Positions 27,409-35,895 of a stretch of DNA of 64,000 nt are shown here, piece after piece; the stretch's first letter is position 1; each line of letters opens with the position of its first letter. The position numbers and the translations under genes were made by a program. The notes beneath the pieces are model-generated. The model was not told where the DNA came from. It was given only the letters and a program-made list of their open reading frames with translations, and searched no databases. Location: the NCBI RefSeq assembly GCF_000317535.1, contig NC_019757.1, positions 186,001 through 250,000 on the forward strand, read 5' to 3'. The DNA is from Cylindrospermum stagnale PCC 7417. GTDB taxonomy: Bacteria; Cyanobacteriota; Cyanobacteriia; Cyanobacteriales; Nostocaceae.

Positions 27409-28287
27409 CTAAGCTTTTTGCCTGGTTGCCCAGCGAGCGATGATACTAGTAATCAGCACCATCAACACTAAAATTAGAGACGCCGCCCAAGCTAGTGACT
27501 GCAAATTTTTAAAGGGAGTAGTCGCAAAGTTGTAAACCAAAACAGCCAGGGATGCTGTGGGTTTGAATAAGCCCTCAGGCCAGAAGGAGGAAAATAGTGC
27601 AGTGAACAGTAATGGTGCTGTTTCTCCAGATGCTCTGGCGATCGCTAAAGTTGAACCAGTTACAATTGCTGGTAGAGCTGCTGGTAACACTACTTGTGTC
27701 ACCGTTTGAAAGTTAGTCGCTCCTAACCCCACAGATGCTTGCCGCAAATCTTGGGATACTAACTGCAAAGCTTCGTCCGTGGTTCGCACAATAATAGGCA
27801 ACATCAAAATTGCCAGCGCAAACCCCCCACCAAAAGCTGAGTAGGAACCTAAGTTGAGTTTTACTAATGTCAAAACTACAATCCCATAAGCAAATACCCC
27901 GGCAATAATTGAGGGTACTCCACTGAGGATGTTAGTCGCAAACCGCACCCACCTAGCTACTTTACTAGAGCTAAATTCTGTTAAATAAATTGCTGCTAAT
28001 ACACCAAAAGGAATGCTAATCAGCGCACCAATCCCCACCATTAGCAGCGTTCCCAAAATAGCATTACCAAAGCCTCCTCCCTTGCGTAGAGGTGCTGGTG
28101 GCAATTCCGTAAACACGCTGAGACTCAGACTGCTAAAGCCTTGAATCAGGACATAAGAAAGCACTGCCAGCAAAGGCAAAAGCACCAATGCCCCACATAT
28201 GAATGCTACCACGGTCATTGCCGTGTTAAACATTGTCCGGGAAGAAGAGGAGCGAGTCAGGCTGCTTTCGGGAAAAAGAGAAGACAT
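27409..28287 (-). CDS. pstA: Phosphate ABC transporter permease
   Basis: 292 residues with about six membrane helices. The first is TVVAFICGALVLLPLLAVLSYVL, and the others frame the binding-protein-dependent transport domain (GTLLMVGIGALISIPFGVLAAIY onward). The EAA-type loop for docking PstB is VSQDLRQASVGLGATNFQTV. Sits between pstC and pstB with gaps of 14 and 49 bases, so clearly in the operon. Confidence 0.96.
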   Translation of the reverse strand: MSSLFPESSLTRSSSSRTMFNTAMTVVAFICGALVLLPLLAVLSYVLIQGFSSLSLSVFTELPPAPLRKGGGFGNAILGTLLMVGIGALISIPFGVLAAIYLTEFSSSKVARWVRFATNILSGVPSIIAGVFAYGIVVLTLVKLNLGSYSAFGGGFALAILMLPIIVRTTDEALQLVSQDLRQASVGLGATNFQTVTQVVLPAALPAIVTGSTLAIARASGETAPLLFTALFSSFWPEGLFKPTASLAVLVYNFATTPFKNLQSLAWAASLILVLMVLITSIIARWATRQKA

Positions 28288-28301
28288 AATTCAACCTATA
28301 A

Positions 28302-29252
28302 CTACAGTCGCTTGACCCGGAGAACGATAAACTCTGCCAAAATATTGACTGCTAGTGTCAAGAAAAACAAAACTAAAGCAGCATACATTAAAGCTGCAAC
28401 TTGCAAACCACCAGCTTCGGAAAATTGACTTGCCAGTAGAGACGAAATTGTATTGGCAGGTGCTAGAAGTGAAGCGCTAATGTTGTTGGAATTGCCAATC
28501 AACATCGTTACAGCCATTGTTTCTCCCATAGCCCTACCAAGTGCCAACATCACCGCACTGACAATGCCAGAAAAGGCAGCGGGGATGATAACTTGAAAAA
28601 TAGTTTCCCAACGGGTTGCACCCAGTCCGATGGCTGCTTGGCGCAAACTGGGGGGTACAGAAATTAAGGCATCACGGGATATAGCGGTGATGATTGGCAA
28701 AGTCATAATCGCTAAAATGACTCCCGCAGATAACATGGACGGCCCTGTGGGAGGAGTGCTAAAAATTGGCAGCCAGCCAAAGGAACTATGGAGCCATTTT
28801 CCCAAGTTGGTTAAGATGGGAACCAAAACAAAAATGCCCCATACTCCATAGACGACGCTGGGAATGGCAGCCAGCAGTTCTACCAAAAATACCAGTACGA
28901 TTCGCGCCTTGGATGGCAGAAAGTTCTCGCTGAGTAAAACAGCGGTGCCGACGCCAATAGGGACAGCTAACAGCAAACCCAGAAAAGAACTCATGAGAGT
29001 GCCATAAACTTGTGGCAGCACCCCATATTCATCATTAACGGGGTTCCAACTGGTCTTAACGAGAAAGTCGGTGCCAAACTTTTGGATGGCTGGACTTGCC
29101 CCAATGGCAACTTGTAAGGTAATCCATAATAAAGTGGCGGCGATCGCTAAAGCAAAAATCCGAGTTAGGGTAATAAAGCCGCTATCTAGAGACTTATCTA
29201 GTGGCGATCGCTGTTTAATCGCTGATGGCAGGTTCTGAGAATTTGTAGTCAT
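28302..29252 (-). CDS. pstC: Phosphate ABC transporter permease
   Basis: About 316 residues, six or more membrane helices (FALAIAATLLWITLQVAIG, YGTLMSSFLGLLLAVPIGVG, IVLVFLVELLAAIPSVVYGVWG). EAA-type loop: PPSLRQAAIGLGATRWETI. I chose ATG 29252 (MTTNSQNLPSA); a 24-residue upstream extension to 29324 looks unlike the family. Forms the membrane channel with PstA. Confidence 0.95.
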   Translation of the reverse strand: MTTNSQNLPSAIKQRSPLDKSLDSGFITLTRIFALAIAATLLWITLQVAIGASPAIQKFGTDFLVKTSWNPVNDEYGVLPQVYGTLMSSFLGLLLAVPIGVGTAVLLSENFLPSKARIVLVFLVELLAAIPSVVYGVWGIFVLVPILTNLGKWLHSSFGWLPIFSTPPTGPSMLSAGVILAIMTLPIITAISRDALISVPPSLRQAAIGLGATRWETIFQVIIPAAFSGIVSAVMLALGRAMGETMAVTMLIGNSNNISASLLAPANTISSLLASQFSEAGGLQVAALMYAALVLFFLTLAVNILAEFIVLRVKRL

Positions 29253-29438
29253 GACTACTGACTGTAACAATTTAAGCTGTAAATATGTAAGGGGGGAACC
29301 AGATTTAGGGAAATTTCGCCTCATCAGATGAGTGAATCCGAGACATCAGTAAATCAGGGTTCCCACCTATAAACACCCAGAGAGCGACAAATCTAGCGAT
29401 GGTGCTTTAATTGCGATCGCTTAATCAATCTCGCTCGA

Positions 29439-30617
29439 CTACTTGCTAGCGCTAGAACCACTGCTAACAGCGATTTTATAGTCAGGACTGATTTGGTCAG
29501 CTGCGGCAGCCACTTTGGCAATCACGCTTTGCGGTAGAGGCACATACCCCAATTCAGTAGCCAACTTCTGACCATCAGTCAAAGCGTACTCAATTGCCGC
29601 TTCCACTGCCTTTGCTTTTGCCGCATCGGGATATTTTTTATACGCCAGAACCCAAGTATAGGTAACAATAGGATAGGAATCTGCACCTTCTGGATCAGTA
29701 ATAAAAGCGCGGAGATTATCCGGCAGAATTACAGCTTCCAGGGTTTTAGCTGCTGACTTGTCGCTAGCTACCACAATACTGCCTGATTTATTTTCCAAAG
29801 CAGCAAAATTGAGTTTATTTTCTTTAGCGTAGGTATACTCGACATAACCAATAGACCCTTGAGTTTGTTGGATTTGGGCGGTCACACCTTCATTCCCCTT
29901 AGCACCAACTCCTACAGCCCATTTTACACTTTTACCGTCGCCAACTTTACTCTTCCACTCCGGGCTAATGGCGCTAAGGTGTTTTGTAAATACACCAGTA
30001 GTGCCGCTACCATCAGAACGATACACAACCGTAATCGGCTGTTTAGGCAGCTTTGCTCCAGGATTAGCCTTAGCAATTAGGGGGTCGTCCCAAGACTTGA
30101 TTTTGCCTAATAATATATCGATGTAAACTGCTCGTGGTAGCTTGAGTTCGGGAACATCTGGCAAGTTGTAAGCCAGCACAATGCTCCCAGCAGTTACTGG
30201 TAGCAAAATGACGCCCTTATCCTGTGGTACTTTCTGGATTTCTTCATCCTTCATTGCCACATCGCTGGCACCAAAGTCTACAGTACCTTTAATAAATTGC
30301 TCAACCCCAGCACCGCTACCTACTGACTGATAGTTGACTTGCAAATTCGGATATTTTTTGTTCAACTCAATGAACCAACTTGCATATAGCGGTGCTGGAA
30401 AAGATGCACCAGCACCAGTTAAGGTAACTTTTCCACCAAGATCCAGTTTGGTTGGGCTGGAGGCAACAGTATCTTGAGCCGGGACAGGACTCTCTTTGGT
30501 AGCTGAACTGTCTGGGCTTGGCGAACCACCGCAAGCAGTCAAGCTGATTCCCAGTGTTAATACGGTTATTGAAGTTGTGAAGCGATTATTTTTTACTACG
30601 TTTAGAAGTGAGAGCAT
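29439..30617 (-). CDS. pstS: Phosphate-binding lipoprotein of the Pst transporter
   Basis: A periplasmic phosphate receptor of about 392 residues. Signal peptide with lipobox LTAC followed by GGS, so it is probably lipid-anchored. The mature domain has the phosphate-binding segments GAGASFPAPLYASW, GSGAGVEQFIKGTVDFGASD and RSDGSGTTGVFTKHL. ATG 30617 is chosen over TTG 30626 three codons upstream. First gene of the operon, directly downstream of a Pho-box-like sequence. Confidence 0.96.
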   Translation of the reverse strand: MLSLLNVVKNNRFTTSITVLTLGISLTACGGSPSPDSSATKESPVPAQDTVASSPTKLDLGGKVTLTGAGASFPAPLYASWFIELNKKYPNLQVNYQSVGSGAGVEQFIKGTVDFGASDVAMKDEEIQKVPQDKGVILLPVTAGSIVLAYNLPDVPELKLPRAVYIDILLGKIKSWDDPLIAKANPGAKLPKQPITVVYRSDGSGTTGVFTKHLSAISPEWKSKVGDGKSVKWAVGVGAKGNEGVTAQIQQTQGSIGYVEYTYAKENKLNFAALENKSGSIVVASDKSAAKTLEAVILPDNLRAFITDPEGADSYPIVTYTWVLAYKKYPDAAKAKAVEAAIEYALTDGQKLATELGYVPLPQSVIAKVAAAADQISPDYKIAVSSGSSASK

Positions 30618-30670
30618 TGCTGTCAATTTTTTTATAAACTTCTATTTGCGGTTCTAAGATACCCCTAATT

Positions 30671-30700
30671 GGTGCAGCTTATGGTAAACAAGAGGTTAAC
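30671..30700 (-). promoter_or_regulatory. Putative Pho box upstream of pstS
   Basis: On the minus strand three octamer-like units at 11-base spacing can be read: GTTAACCT, GTTTACCA, GCTGCACC. The first two fit the cyanobacterial PhoB/SphR consensus (CTTAACCT repeats with 3-base spacers); the third is poor. It lies about 54-84 bases ahead of the pstS start, as expected for phosphate-starvation control. Confidence 0.6.
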
Positions 30701-31096
30701 AAAGAGAAAAATCTATGGTTTTCTTAGATGAATAGCAAATTTTTATTTCTTCTATGGACTAAGCAATTTTCTACTTACTCGCGTAATATTTTGTAATAAA
30801 AAAGACGTAAAATTCATTACCATACATATGTACAAAACCTATTTTTTGACCCACTTTTTCTCCCCTGCCGATCTCAATGCCTTGGAGATCAAGGAATGAT
30901 TTTTACCCGTGGATCTTCATCAGGCGGAAGTTAGGTAGAGATATGCTTGAACCATAGGATAAGCACAGCAAAGCTATGATTCGATAAACACTTCTGCCTA
31001 GCTATCTCACCCCCCTCCGAAACCTGATCTTCCCGCCATTCGCCTATACTGGTTGCTGTCGGTTTTCCCTTTTGCCTTTTCCCTTCTGCCTGATAA
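30701..31096. other. Divergent intergenic region between pstS and bioY
   Basis: About 400 bp without a gene. A 9-bp near-perfect inverted repeat (GAACCATAG / CTATGATTC, 30949-30982) with a 16-base interior sits about 115-150 bases ahead of bioY and could be a leader hairpin or operator. No known riboswitch core was recognised. Confidence 0.4.
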
Positions 31097-31684
31097 ATGT
31101 TTGCTGCTTCTAATCAATTACTTTGGTCCATGATTGGCTTACTCCTGACAATGGGTGGCACTCTCCTAGAAGCCTATGGAATCACTTTACCTTGGAGTTG
31201 GAGTCAGCAAGGAATTCAAACCTTTTCTTTAGGTGTCAGCTATCAAATTGGCGCAGTGTTGCTGGTGGGTTGTTTAGGAGGCAAAAATGCTGGTGCGCTC
31301 TCGCAAATTGCTTATTTAGTTATGGGGTTAACCTTGTTACCTGTATTTTCTGAGGGTGGAGGTATCGGTTATGTTAAACTGTCACAGTTTGGTTATCTCC
31401 TAGGCTTTATTCCTGGAGCTTGGATTTGTGGTCATTTTGCCTTTAAAGCTAGACCTCGACTAGAAACTCTCACCTTTAGTTGCGTTTGTGGTTTGTTAAC
31501 TGTCCACAGCTGCGGTATTGCTTATTTAATCCTCAGCTATCTTTTTCAGTTGAAAGGTACAGAAAATCTGCCCTTAATGCAAGCAATCCTCAGATATTCC
31601 TGGTTTGACCTGCCAGGGCAACTAGCTGTAATCTGCGCCGTCAGTGTAATAGCATACGTGCTACGACACTTAATGTTTTATTAG
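31097..31684 (+). CDS. bioY: Biotin transporter BioY
   Basis: 195 residues with six membrane helices, the S-component fold that binds biotin for ECF transport or acts alone. LGVSYQIGAVLLVGCLGGKNAGALSQIAYLVMGLTLLPVFSEGGGIGY contains the family's A-G-x-x-S-Q segment and the glycine-rich loop. No EcfA/T genes are adjacent. An lspA gene follows after a heptamer repeat, same strand. Confidence 0.9.
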   Translation: MFAASNQLLWSMIGLLLTMGGTLLEAYGITLPWSWSQQGIQTFSLGVSYQIGAVLLVGCLGGKNAGALSQIAYLVMGLTLLPVFSEGGGIGYVKLSQFGYLLGFIPGAWICGHFAFKARPRLETLTFSCVCGLLTVHSCGIAYLILSYLFQLKGTENLPLMQAILRYSWFDLPGQLAVICAVSVIAYVLRHLMFY

Positions 31685-31701
31685 TCGGTTGTCAGTTGTC
31701 A

Positions 31702-31746
31702 AATGACTAATGACTAATGACTAATGACTAATGGCTAATGACTAAT
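31702..31746. repeat. TGACTAA heptamer repeat between bioY and lspA
   Basis: About six units, one variant (TGGCTAA), ending 6 bases before the lspA ATG. Confidence 0.9.
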
Positions 31747-31751
31747 TCACT

Positions 31752-32228
31752 ATGCGTTTAAAAAATCGATTCTTCTGGATTGCTGCCTTCATAGCTTTTT
31801 TCTTAGACCAACTGACAAAATATTGGGTGATGCAAACCTTTAGTTTGGGACAGACACTACCAATCATACCGGGAATATTTCATTTTACCTATGTCACAAA
31901 CACTGGTGCAGCTTTTAGTCTGTTAAGCGGGAAAGTAGAGTGGTTGCGTTGGCTATCTTTAGGAGTAAGTTTAGTATTGATTGCCATAGCAGCCTTTGGC
32001 CCAACGTTAAGTCTTTGGGATCAGTTAGGCTATGGCTTAATTTTAGGTGGAGCTATAGGCAATGGCATCGATCGGTTTGTTTTAGGCTACGTCGTTGATT
32101 TTCTCGATTTCCGACTGATTAACTTTGCTGTATTTAATGTGGCTGATTCATTTATAAGTATCGGCATTGTTTGCCTGCTAATTGCCTCGGTACAAAAAAC
32201 ACCGACAGGAAGTCGTAGATTACCGTGA
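31752..32228 (+). CDS. lspA: Lipoprotein signal peptidase (SPase II)
   Basis: A 158-residue inner-membrane aspartyl protease that removes lipoprotein signal peptides after diacylglyceryl transfer. Four membrane helices (first FFWIAAFIAFFLDQLTKYWV). The catalytic pair is Asp116 in GYVVDFLDF and Asp132 in FNVADSFI. TNTGAAFSLLSG and GNGIDRFV are conserved. Length and active site are normal. The pstS lipoprotein in this window would be a substrate. Confidence 0.96.
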   Translation: MRLKNRFFWIAAFIAFFLDQLTKYWVMQTFSLGQTLPIIPGIFHFTYVTNTGAAFSLLSGKVEWLRWLSLGVSLVLIAIAAFGPTLSLWDQLGYGLILGGAIGNGIDRFVLGYVVDFLDFRLINFAVFNVADSFISIGIVCLLIASVQKTPTGSRRLP

Positions 32229-32527
32229 CCAAGCCCCGAAGGTTCAGGTGTAAGGCTGTAGGGAGAGATTAGCCCCGAAGGAAATATGAAAAAATATTAA
32301 AGATATCAACCGAGACACGCAGTGCTTTTGTTGATAGCATCCTTATATCAAGCCCCTAACTTTAGTTATGGGTTCCCCTATTCCCCTGCACCCTGCCTGA
32401 AGGGTATTGACTACTCGCTCTAATAACAAGCCTGGAGGTTGATCACCCCCAGGCTGCTGATAAATAAAACTCCTACTCAATCCTATTAAATGAGTATGTT
32501 ATTGCTAGAGACTTCCCAATAAGGTAG
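32229..32527. other. Intergenic region with hairpin between convergent genes
   Basis: No gene. AGCCTGG / CCAGGCT arms at about 32428-32454 around a GGTTGATCACC core form a good stem-loop between lspA and the convergent secreted-protein gene, likely a terminator. No long T-run. Confidence 0.5.
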
Positions 32528-33124
32528 TTAACTGCCCAGAGCAGGAGTTTGTGGCAAACTTGTATCGGGTAATTGACTGGGGGAACTAGCACCTGGTTCG
32601 GTGAGGCTTGCTGGTGCTGGAGTTAAGTTGCCGGAATTACCAGACTTAGGTAAAGTGAGGCTTGCTGGTGCTGGAGTTAAGTTGCCGGAATTACCAGACT
32701 CTGTTGAAGTGGGGTTTGCTGGTACTGGATTTAAGTTCCCAGGATTGCCAGACTCTGTTGAAGTGGGGTTTGCTGGTGCTGGATTTAAGTTCCCAGAATT
32801 GTCAGACTCAGGTGAAGTTGAATTTGTTGGTACAACTGTACTGCCAGAATTAGTGTTGTCCTCAGTAGGCTTTGCTTCTGGTATCTTAGTGTTACTAGGA
32901 GAACTCGAATTAATTGCTGTGCCACCCGGACAACGGGAATTGAGCGGGAAATACTCGCACAGAATTTTCATACCTTCTGGTGACAGTTTTATTTCCGTTG
33001 GTGAAGTAATGGACGAGCTGCTGGATTCTTCTATAGGGGATTTACTAGACTGGGCTACAGCCACATTGGTGGTGAGAGCCAAAGTCATGGCTGTACCAAT
33101 CAGGGTCAGAGATTTTCCCTTCAT
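32528..33124 (-). CDS. Secreted Pro/Ser/Asn-rich repeat protein
   Basis: 198 residues. Signal peptide MKGKSLTLIGTAMTLALTT with an AVA-QS cleavage site. A short conserved-looking module follows (LSPEGMKILCEYFPLNSRCPGG, two Cys). The rest is made of four or more 18-residue units such as SGNSGNLTPAPASLT, encoded by 54-bp DNA repeats (about 32601-32820). Probably periplasmic or surface-associated and disordered. No known function. Confidence 0.65.
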   Translation of the reverse strand: MKGKSLTLIGTAMTLALTTNVAVAQSSKSPIEESSSSSITSPTEIKLSPEGMKILCEYFPLNSRCPGGTAINSSSPSNTKIPEAKPTEDNTNSGSTVVPTNSTSPESDNSGNLNPAPANPTSTESGNPGNLNPVPANPTSTESGNSGNLTPAPASLTLPKSGNSGNLTPAPASLTEPGASSPSQLPDTSLPQTPALGS

Positions 33125-33563
33125 TCTGAAATTAACCTCAAGGTCAACGGATCACTCAGCCCATTAAATCAAACAATCAATTGGAGAAAATCTTCCTAAA
33201 TGAAGATGTATAGCTTTGATGCATAATGTGTGGATATGTTAATGCTGTAAGAATTAAATTATTTGTTGATTAAATGGTAGTTTTCATAAATACTAACGTT
33301 TATTTACTAGCTGTAGTTCTTAAGCTAGTAATGATAGATAGAATAGGCATTCTAGAGTCGGGAGAAAAATTATTTCCTAGGTAAACAAGTGAAATAAATT
33401 ACAAATTAATCTTGCTCGCTAGATATGGTCTAGGTGTAAGATTGATTCGGGAAAATTCCGTACAGCCAATTTATTTTTTGGCTTGTGATTAAAATAGTGA
33501 AATACCAGCATCAAGATGGCAATTGCCCAATTTTTAACTAATAAACTGTGATGTAAATAGCCG
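33125..33563. other. Divergent intergenic region, nothing specific seen
   Basis: 439 bp, AT-rich, between the secreted repeat protein and the PBP gene. It must contain both promoters. No repeat, RNA gene or operator stood out. Confidence 0.35.
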
Positions 33564-35828
33564 ATGAGTTCCCCCCATCCCCCTCAAAAGCCACAAACGT
33601 TACTTGGTCAACTGACTCAAGCAGTACATACTATTCAAGCTAGGGTTGATTTTTCCAAACTGGCGCTCAAGCCTAATGCTAAAGTACCGGAACTCTGGGT
33701 GCAGGATGCGGGGGCGGATAAGGCGGAAATATATCCGCTGTTGGGCGATCGCTATATTCTAGGTCGCAGTTCCAAATCCTGTGATATTGTGATCCGCAAC
33801 CCAGTTGTCAGCCAAATTCACCTGTCACTGTCGCGGGACTCTACGCAACGCACCCCTGGTTTCATCATTAAAGATGAAAACTCCACTAATGGTATTTATC
33901 GCGGCAAGCGTCGGGTTAGTTCTCTAGAACTGCGTCACGGGGATGTCTTTACCCTAGGGCCACCAGAGCTGGCCGCTTCCGTGCGGTTGCAATACGTTGA
34001 TCCACCAGCTTGGTATGTAAAAGCTGCGACTTTGTCTGCTTATGGTGTTGGCGGTGTCAGTGCCGTGTTAGCCCTAGCAATTGGCATTGAATGGCTGAAA
34101 TTTTCCGTCAGACCTCTACCAACAGCCACTCGCGCCCCGGTGGTTGTTTATGCAGGTGATGGCTCTACCCCACTAAGGGAGCCTCGGATTACTGCTCACA
34201 TCGATATGAAGCAGTTGGCAGACTTTGGTCCTTATTTACCTGCCGCTGTGATCGCTTCTGAAGATAGCCGTTATTACTGGCACTTTGGAGTTGACCCCTT
34301 GGGAATATTGCGAGCCTTGCTAATCAATAGCAAGGGTGATGCGAAACAAGGTGCTAGCACAGTTACCCAGCAAGTCGCCCGCAGTTTGTTCCGCGATTAT
34401 GTGGGTAGGCAAGACTCCCTGGGGCGCAAATTGCGAGAGGCTGTTGTTGCCCTGAAGTTAGAAACGTTTTACAGCAAAGATGAAATTTTGCTGACCTACT
34501 TAAATCGGGTTTTTCTGGGGGGGGACACCTCTGGCTTTGAAGATGCTGCTCGATATTACTTTGATAAGCCAGCTAAAGAATTAACTTTGGCAGAAGCTGC
34601 AACCTTGGTGGGAATTTTACCTGGCCCCAACGCTTTTGATTTTTGTGGGGATGGTCCAAATAAGCTAGAAGCGGCGGATTACCGCAATCGCGTAATTAAG
34701 CGGCTGCTGGAGATGGGCACAATTAAACAAGAGGATGCCAACCGAGCTAGACGCTCCACGGTTAAAGTTGTCCCCAGAGTCTGCGAACAGCAAGCCAAAA
34801 CTATTAGCCCGTATTTTTACAGTTACGTTTTTCGGGAACTGGAATCAATTTTAGGGGAGGGAGCGGCTAATGAAGGTAACTATATTATCGAAACTCAGCT
34901 AGATCCAGCCATTCAGGCACAAGCAGAATCGGCGCTGCGGAATACAGTCAGCAATGCTGGCTCAAGCTTTGGTTTTTCCCAAGGTGCGATCGTCACCCTA
35001 GACTCCAGCACAGGCGGTATCCTGGCGATGGTGGGCGGGACTGATTACAAAAAAAGCCAGTTCAATCGTGCTGTCCAAGCCCAAAGACAACCAGGTTCCA
35101 CTTTTAAAATCTTTGCCTATACCGCCGCGATTGAGCAGGGAAGATCGCGATCCAGTAGTTATTCTTGCGCCGCCTTACCTTGGCAAGGCTTCACCTATAG
35201 ACCCTGTCGGAGTGGTGGTGGCAGTTTAGATATTGCTACAGGGCTAGCGCTTTCAGAAAACCCGATCGCTTTACGAGTTGCTAGGGATATCGGACTAGAT
35301 AAAGTTGTGAGGATGGCGAAGCGTTTGGGGGTAAAATCATCCCTTGATCCAGTTCCTGGCTTGGTGCTGGGTCAAAGTGTAGTTAATGTTTTAGAAATGA
35401 CCGGTGCTTTTGGCACTCTTGGTAATCGCGGCGTGTGGAATCCTCCCCATGCTATTAGCCGCATTCTAGACAGCAGTGATTGCAAAGATCGCAAGGATTT
35501 CAAAACCTGCCGTGTCATCTACTCCTTCGACCAAGATCCAGATGGAAACAAGCGAGTTCTCAAACCTGAAGTTGCCAATGAGATGACTAGTTTGATGCGC
35601 GGCGTGATCACCAGTGGAACCGGTCGCAGTGCTGCCATTGGACTGGGGGAAGCGGGTAAAACCGGTACGACTAATAACAACGTTGACTTGTGGTTTATTG
35701 GCTTTATTCCTAGTCGGCGACTCGTGACTGGTATTTGGCTAGGAAATGACAATAATTCCCCCACATCTGGCAGCAGCGCTCAAGCAGCACAGCTTTGGGG
35801 GAATTATATGGGGAGAATCACAAGATAA
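33564..35828 (+). CDS. Class A penicillin-binding protein with N-terminal FHA domain
   Basis: 754 residues; polymerises and cross-links peptidoglycan. FHA domain at about 60-145 (RYILGRSSKSCDIVIRNPVVSQIHLSL, ENSTNGIYRGKRR), a phosphothreonine reader. One membrane helix near 155-177. Glycosyltransferase 51 from about 220 (VIASEDSRYYWHFGVD with catalytic Glu; GASTVTQQVARSLF). Transpeptidase with GSTFKIF (SxxK), LALSENPIAL (SxN) and GKTGTT. All catalytic motifs intact. The FHA domain lies on the cytoplasmic side, so activity could be tuned by Ser/Thr phosphorylation; this is inference. Confidence 0.93.
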   Translation: MSSPHPPQKPQTLLGQLTQAVHTIQARVDFSKLALKPNAKVPELWVQDAGADKAEIYPLLGDRYILGRSSKSCDIVIRNPVVSQIHLSLSRDSTQRTPGFIIKDENSTNGIYRGKRRVSSLELRHGDVFTLGPPELAASVRLQYVDPPAWYVKAATLSAYGVGGVSAVLALAIGIEWLKFSVRPLPTATRAPVVVYAGDGSTPLREPRITAHIDMKQLADFGPYLPAAVIASEDSRYYWHFGVDPLGILRALLINSKGDAKQGASTVTQQVARSLFRDYVGRQDSLGRKLREAVVALKLETFYSKDEILLTYLNRVFLGGDTSGFEDAARYYFDKPAKELTLAEAATLVGILPGPNAFDFCGDGPNKLEAADYRNRVIKRLLEMGTIKQEDANRARRSTVKVVPRVCEQQAKTISPYFYSYVFRELESILGEGAANEGNYIIETQLDPAIQAQAESALRNTVSNAGSSFGFSQGAIVTLDSSTGGILAMVGGTDYKKSQFNRAVQAQRQPGSTFKIFAYTAAIEQGRSRSSSYSCAALPWQGFTYRPCRSGGGSLDIATGLALSENPIALRVARDIGLDKVVRMAKRLGVKSSLDPVPGLVLGQSVVNVLEMTGAFGTLGNRGVWNPPHAISRILDSSDCKDRKDFKTCRVIYSFDQDPDGNKRVLKPEVANEMTSLMRGVITSGTGRSAAIGLGEAGKTGTTNNNVDLWFIGFIPSRRLVTGIWLGNDNNSPTSGSSAQAAQLWGNYMGRITR

Positions 35829-35849
35829 ATGGGTAACGGGTAAGAGTTT

Positions 35850-35895
35850 TACCAATTACCAATTACCCATTACCAATTACCCATTAACCATTACC
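35850..35895. repeat. ATTACC-type short tandem repeat
   Basis: Alternating ACCAATTACC and CCATTACC units fill the gap between the convergent PBP and DUF4335 genes. The repeat touches the DUF4335 stop region. Confidence 0.8.

Noticed and set aside
32601-33167. 188-codon plus-strand ORF opposite the secreted repeat protein
   Set aside because: Shadow frame of a repetitive gene; the minus-strand frame has a clean signal peptide.
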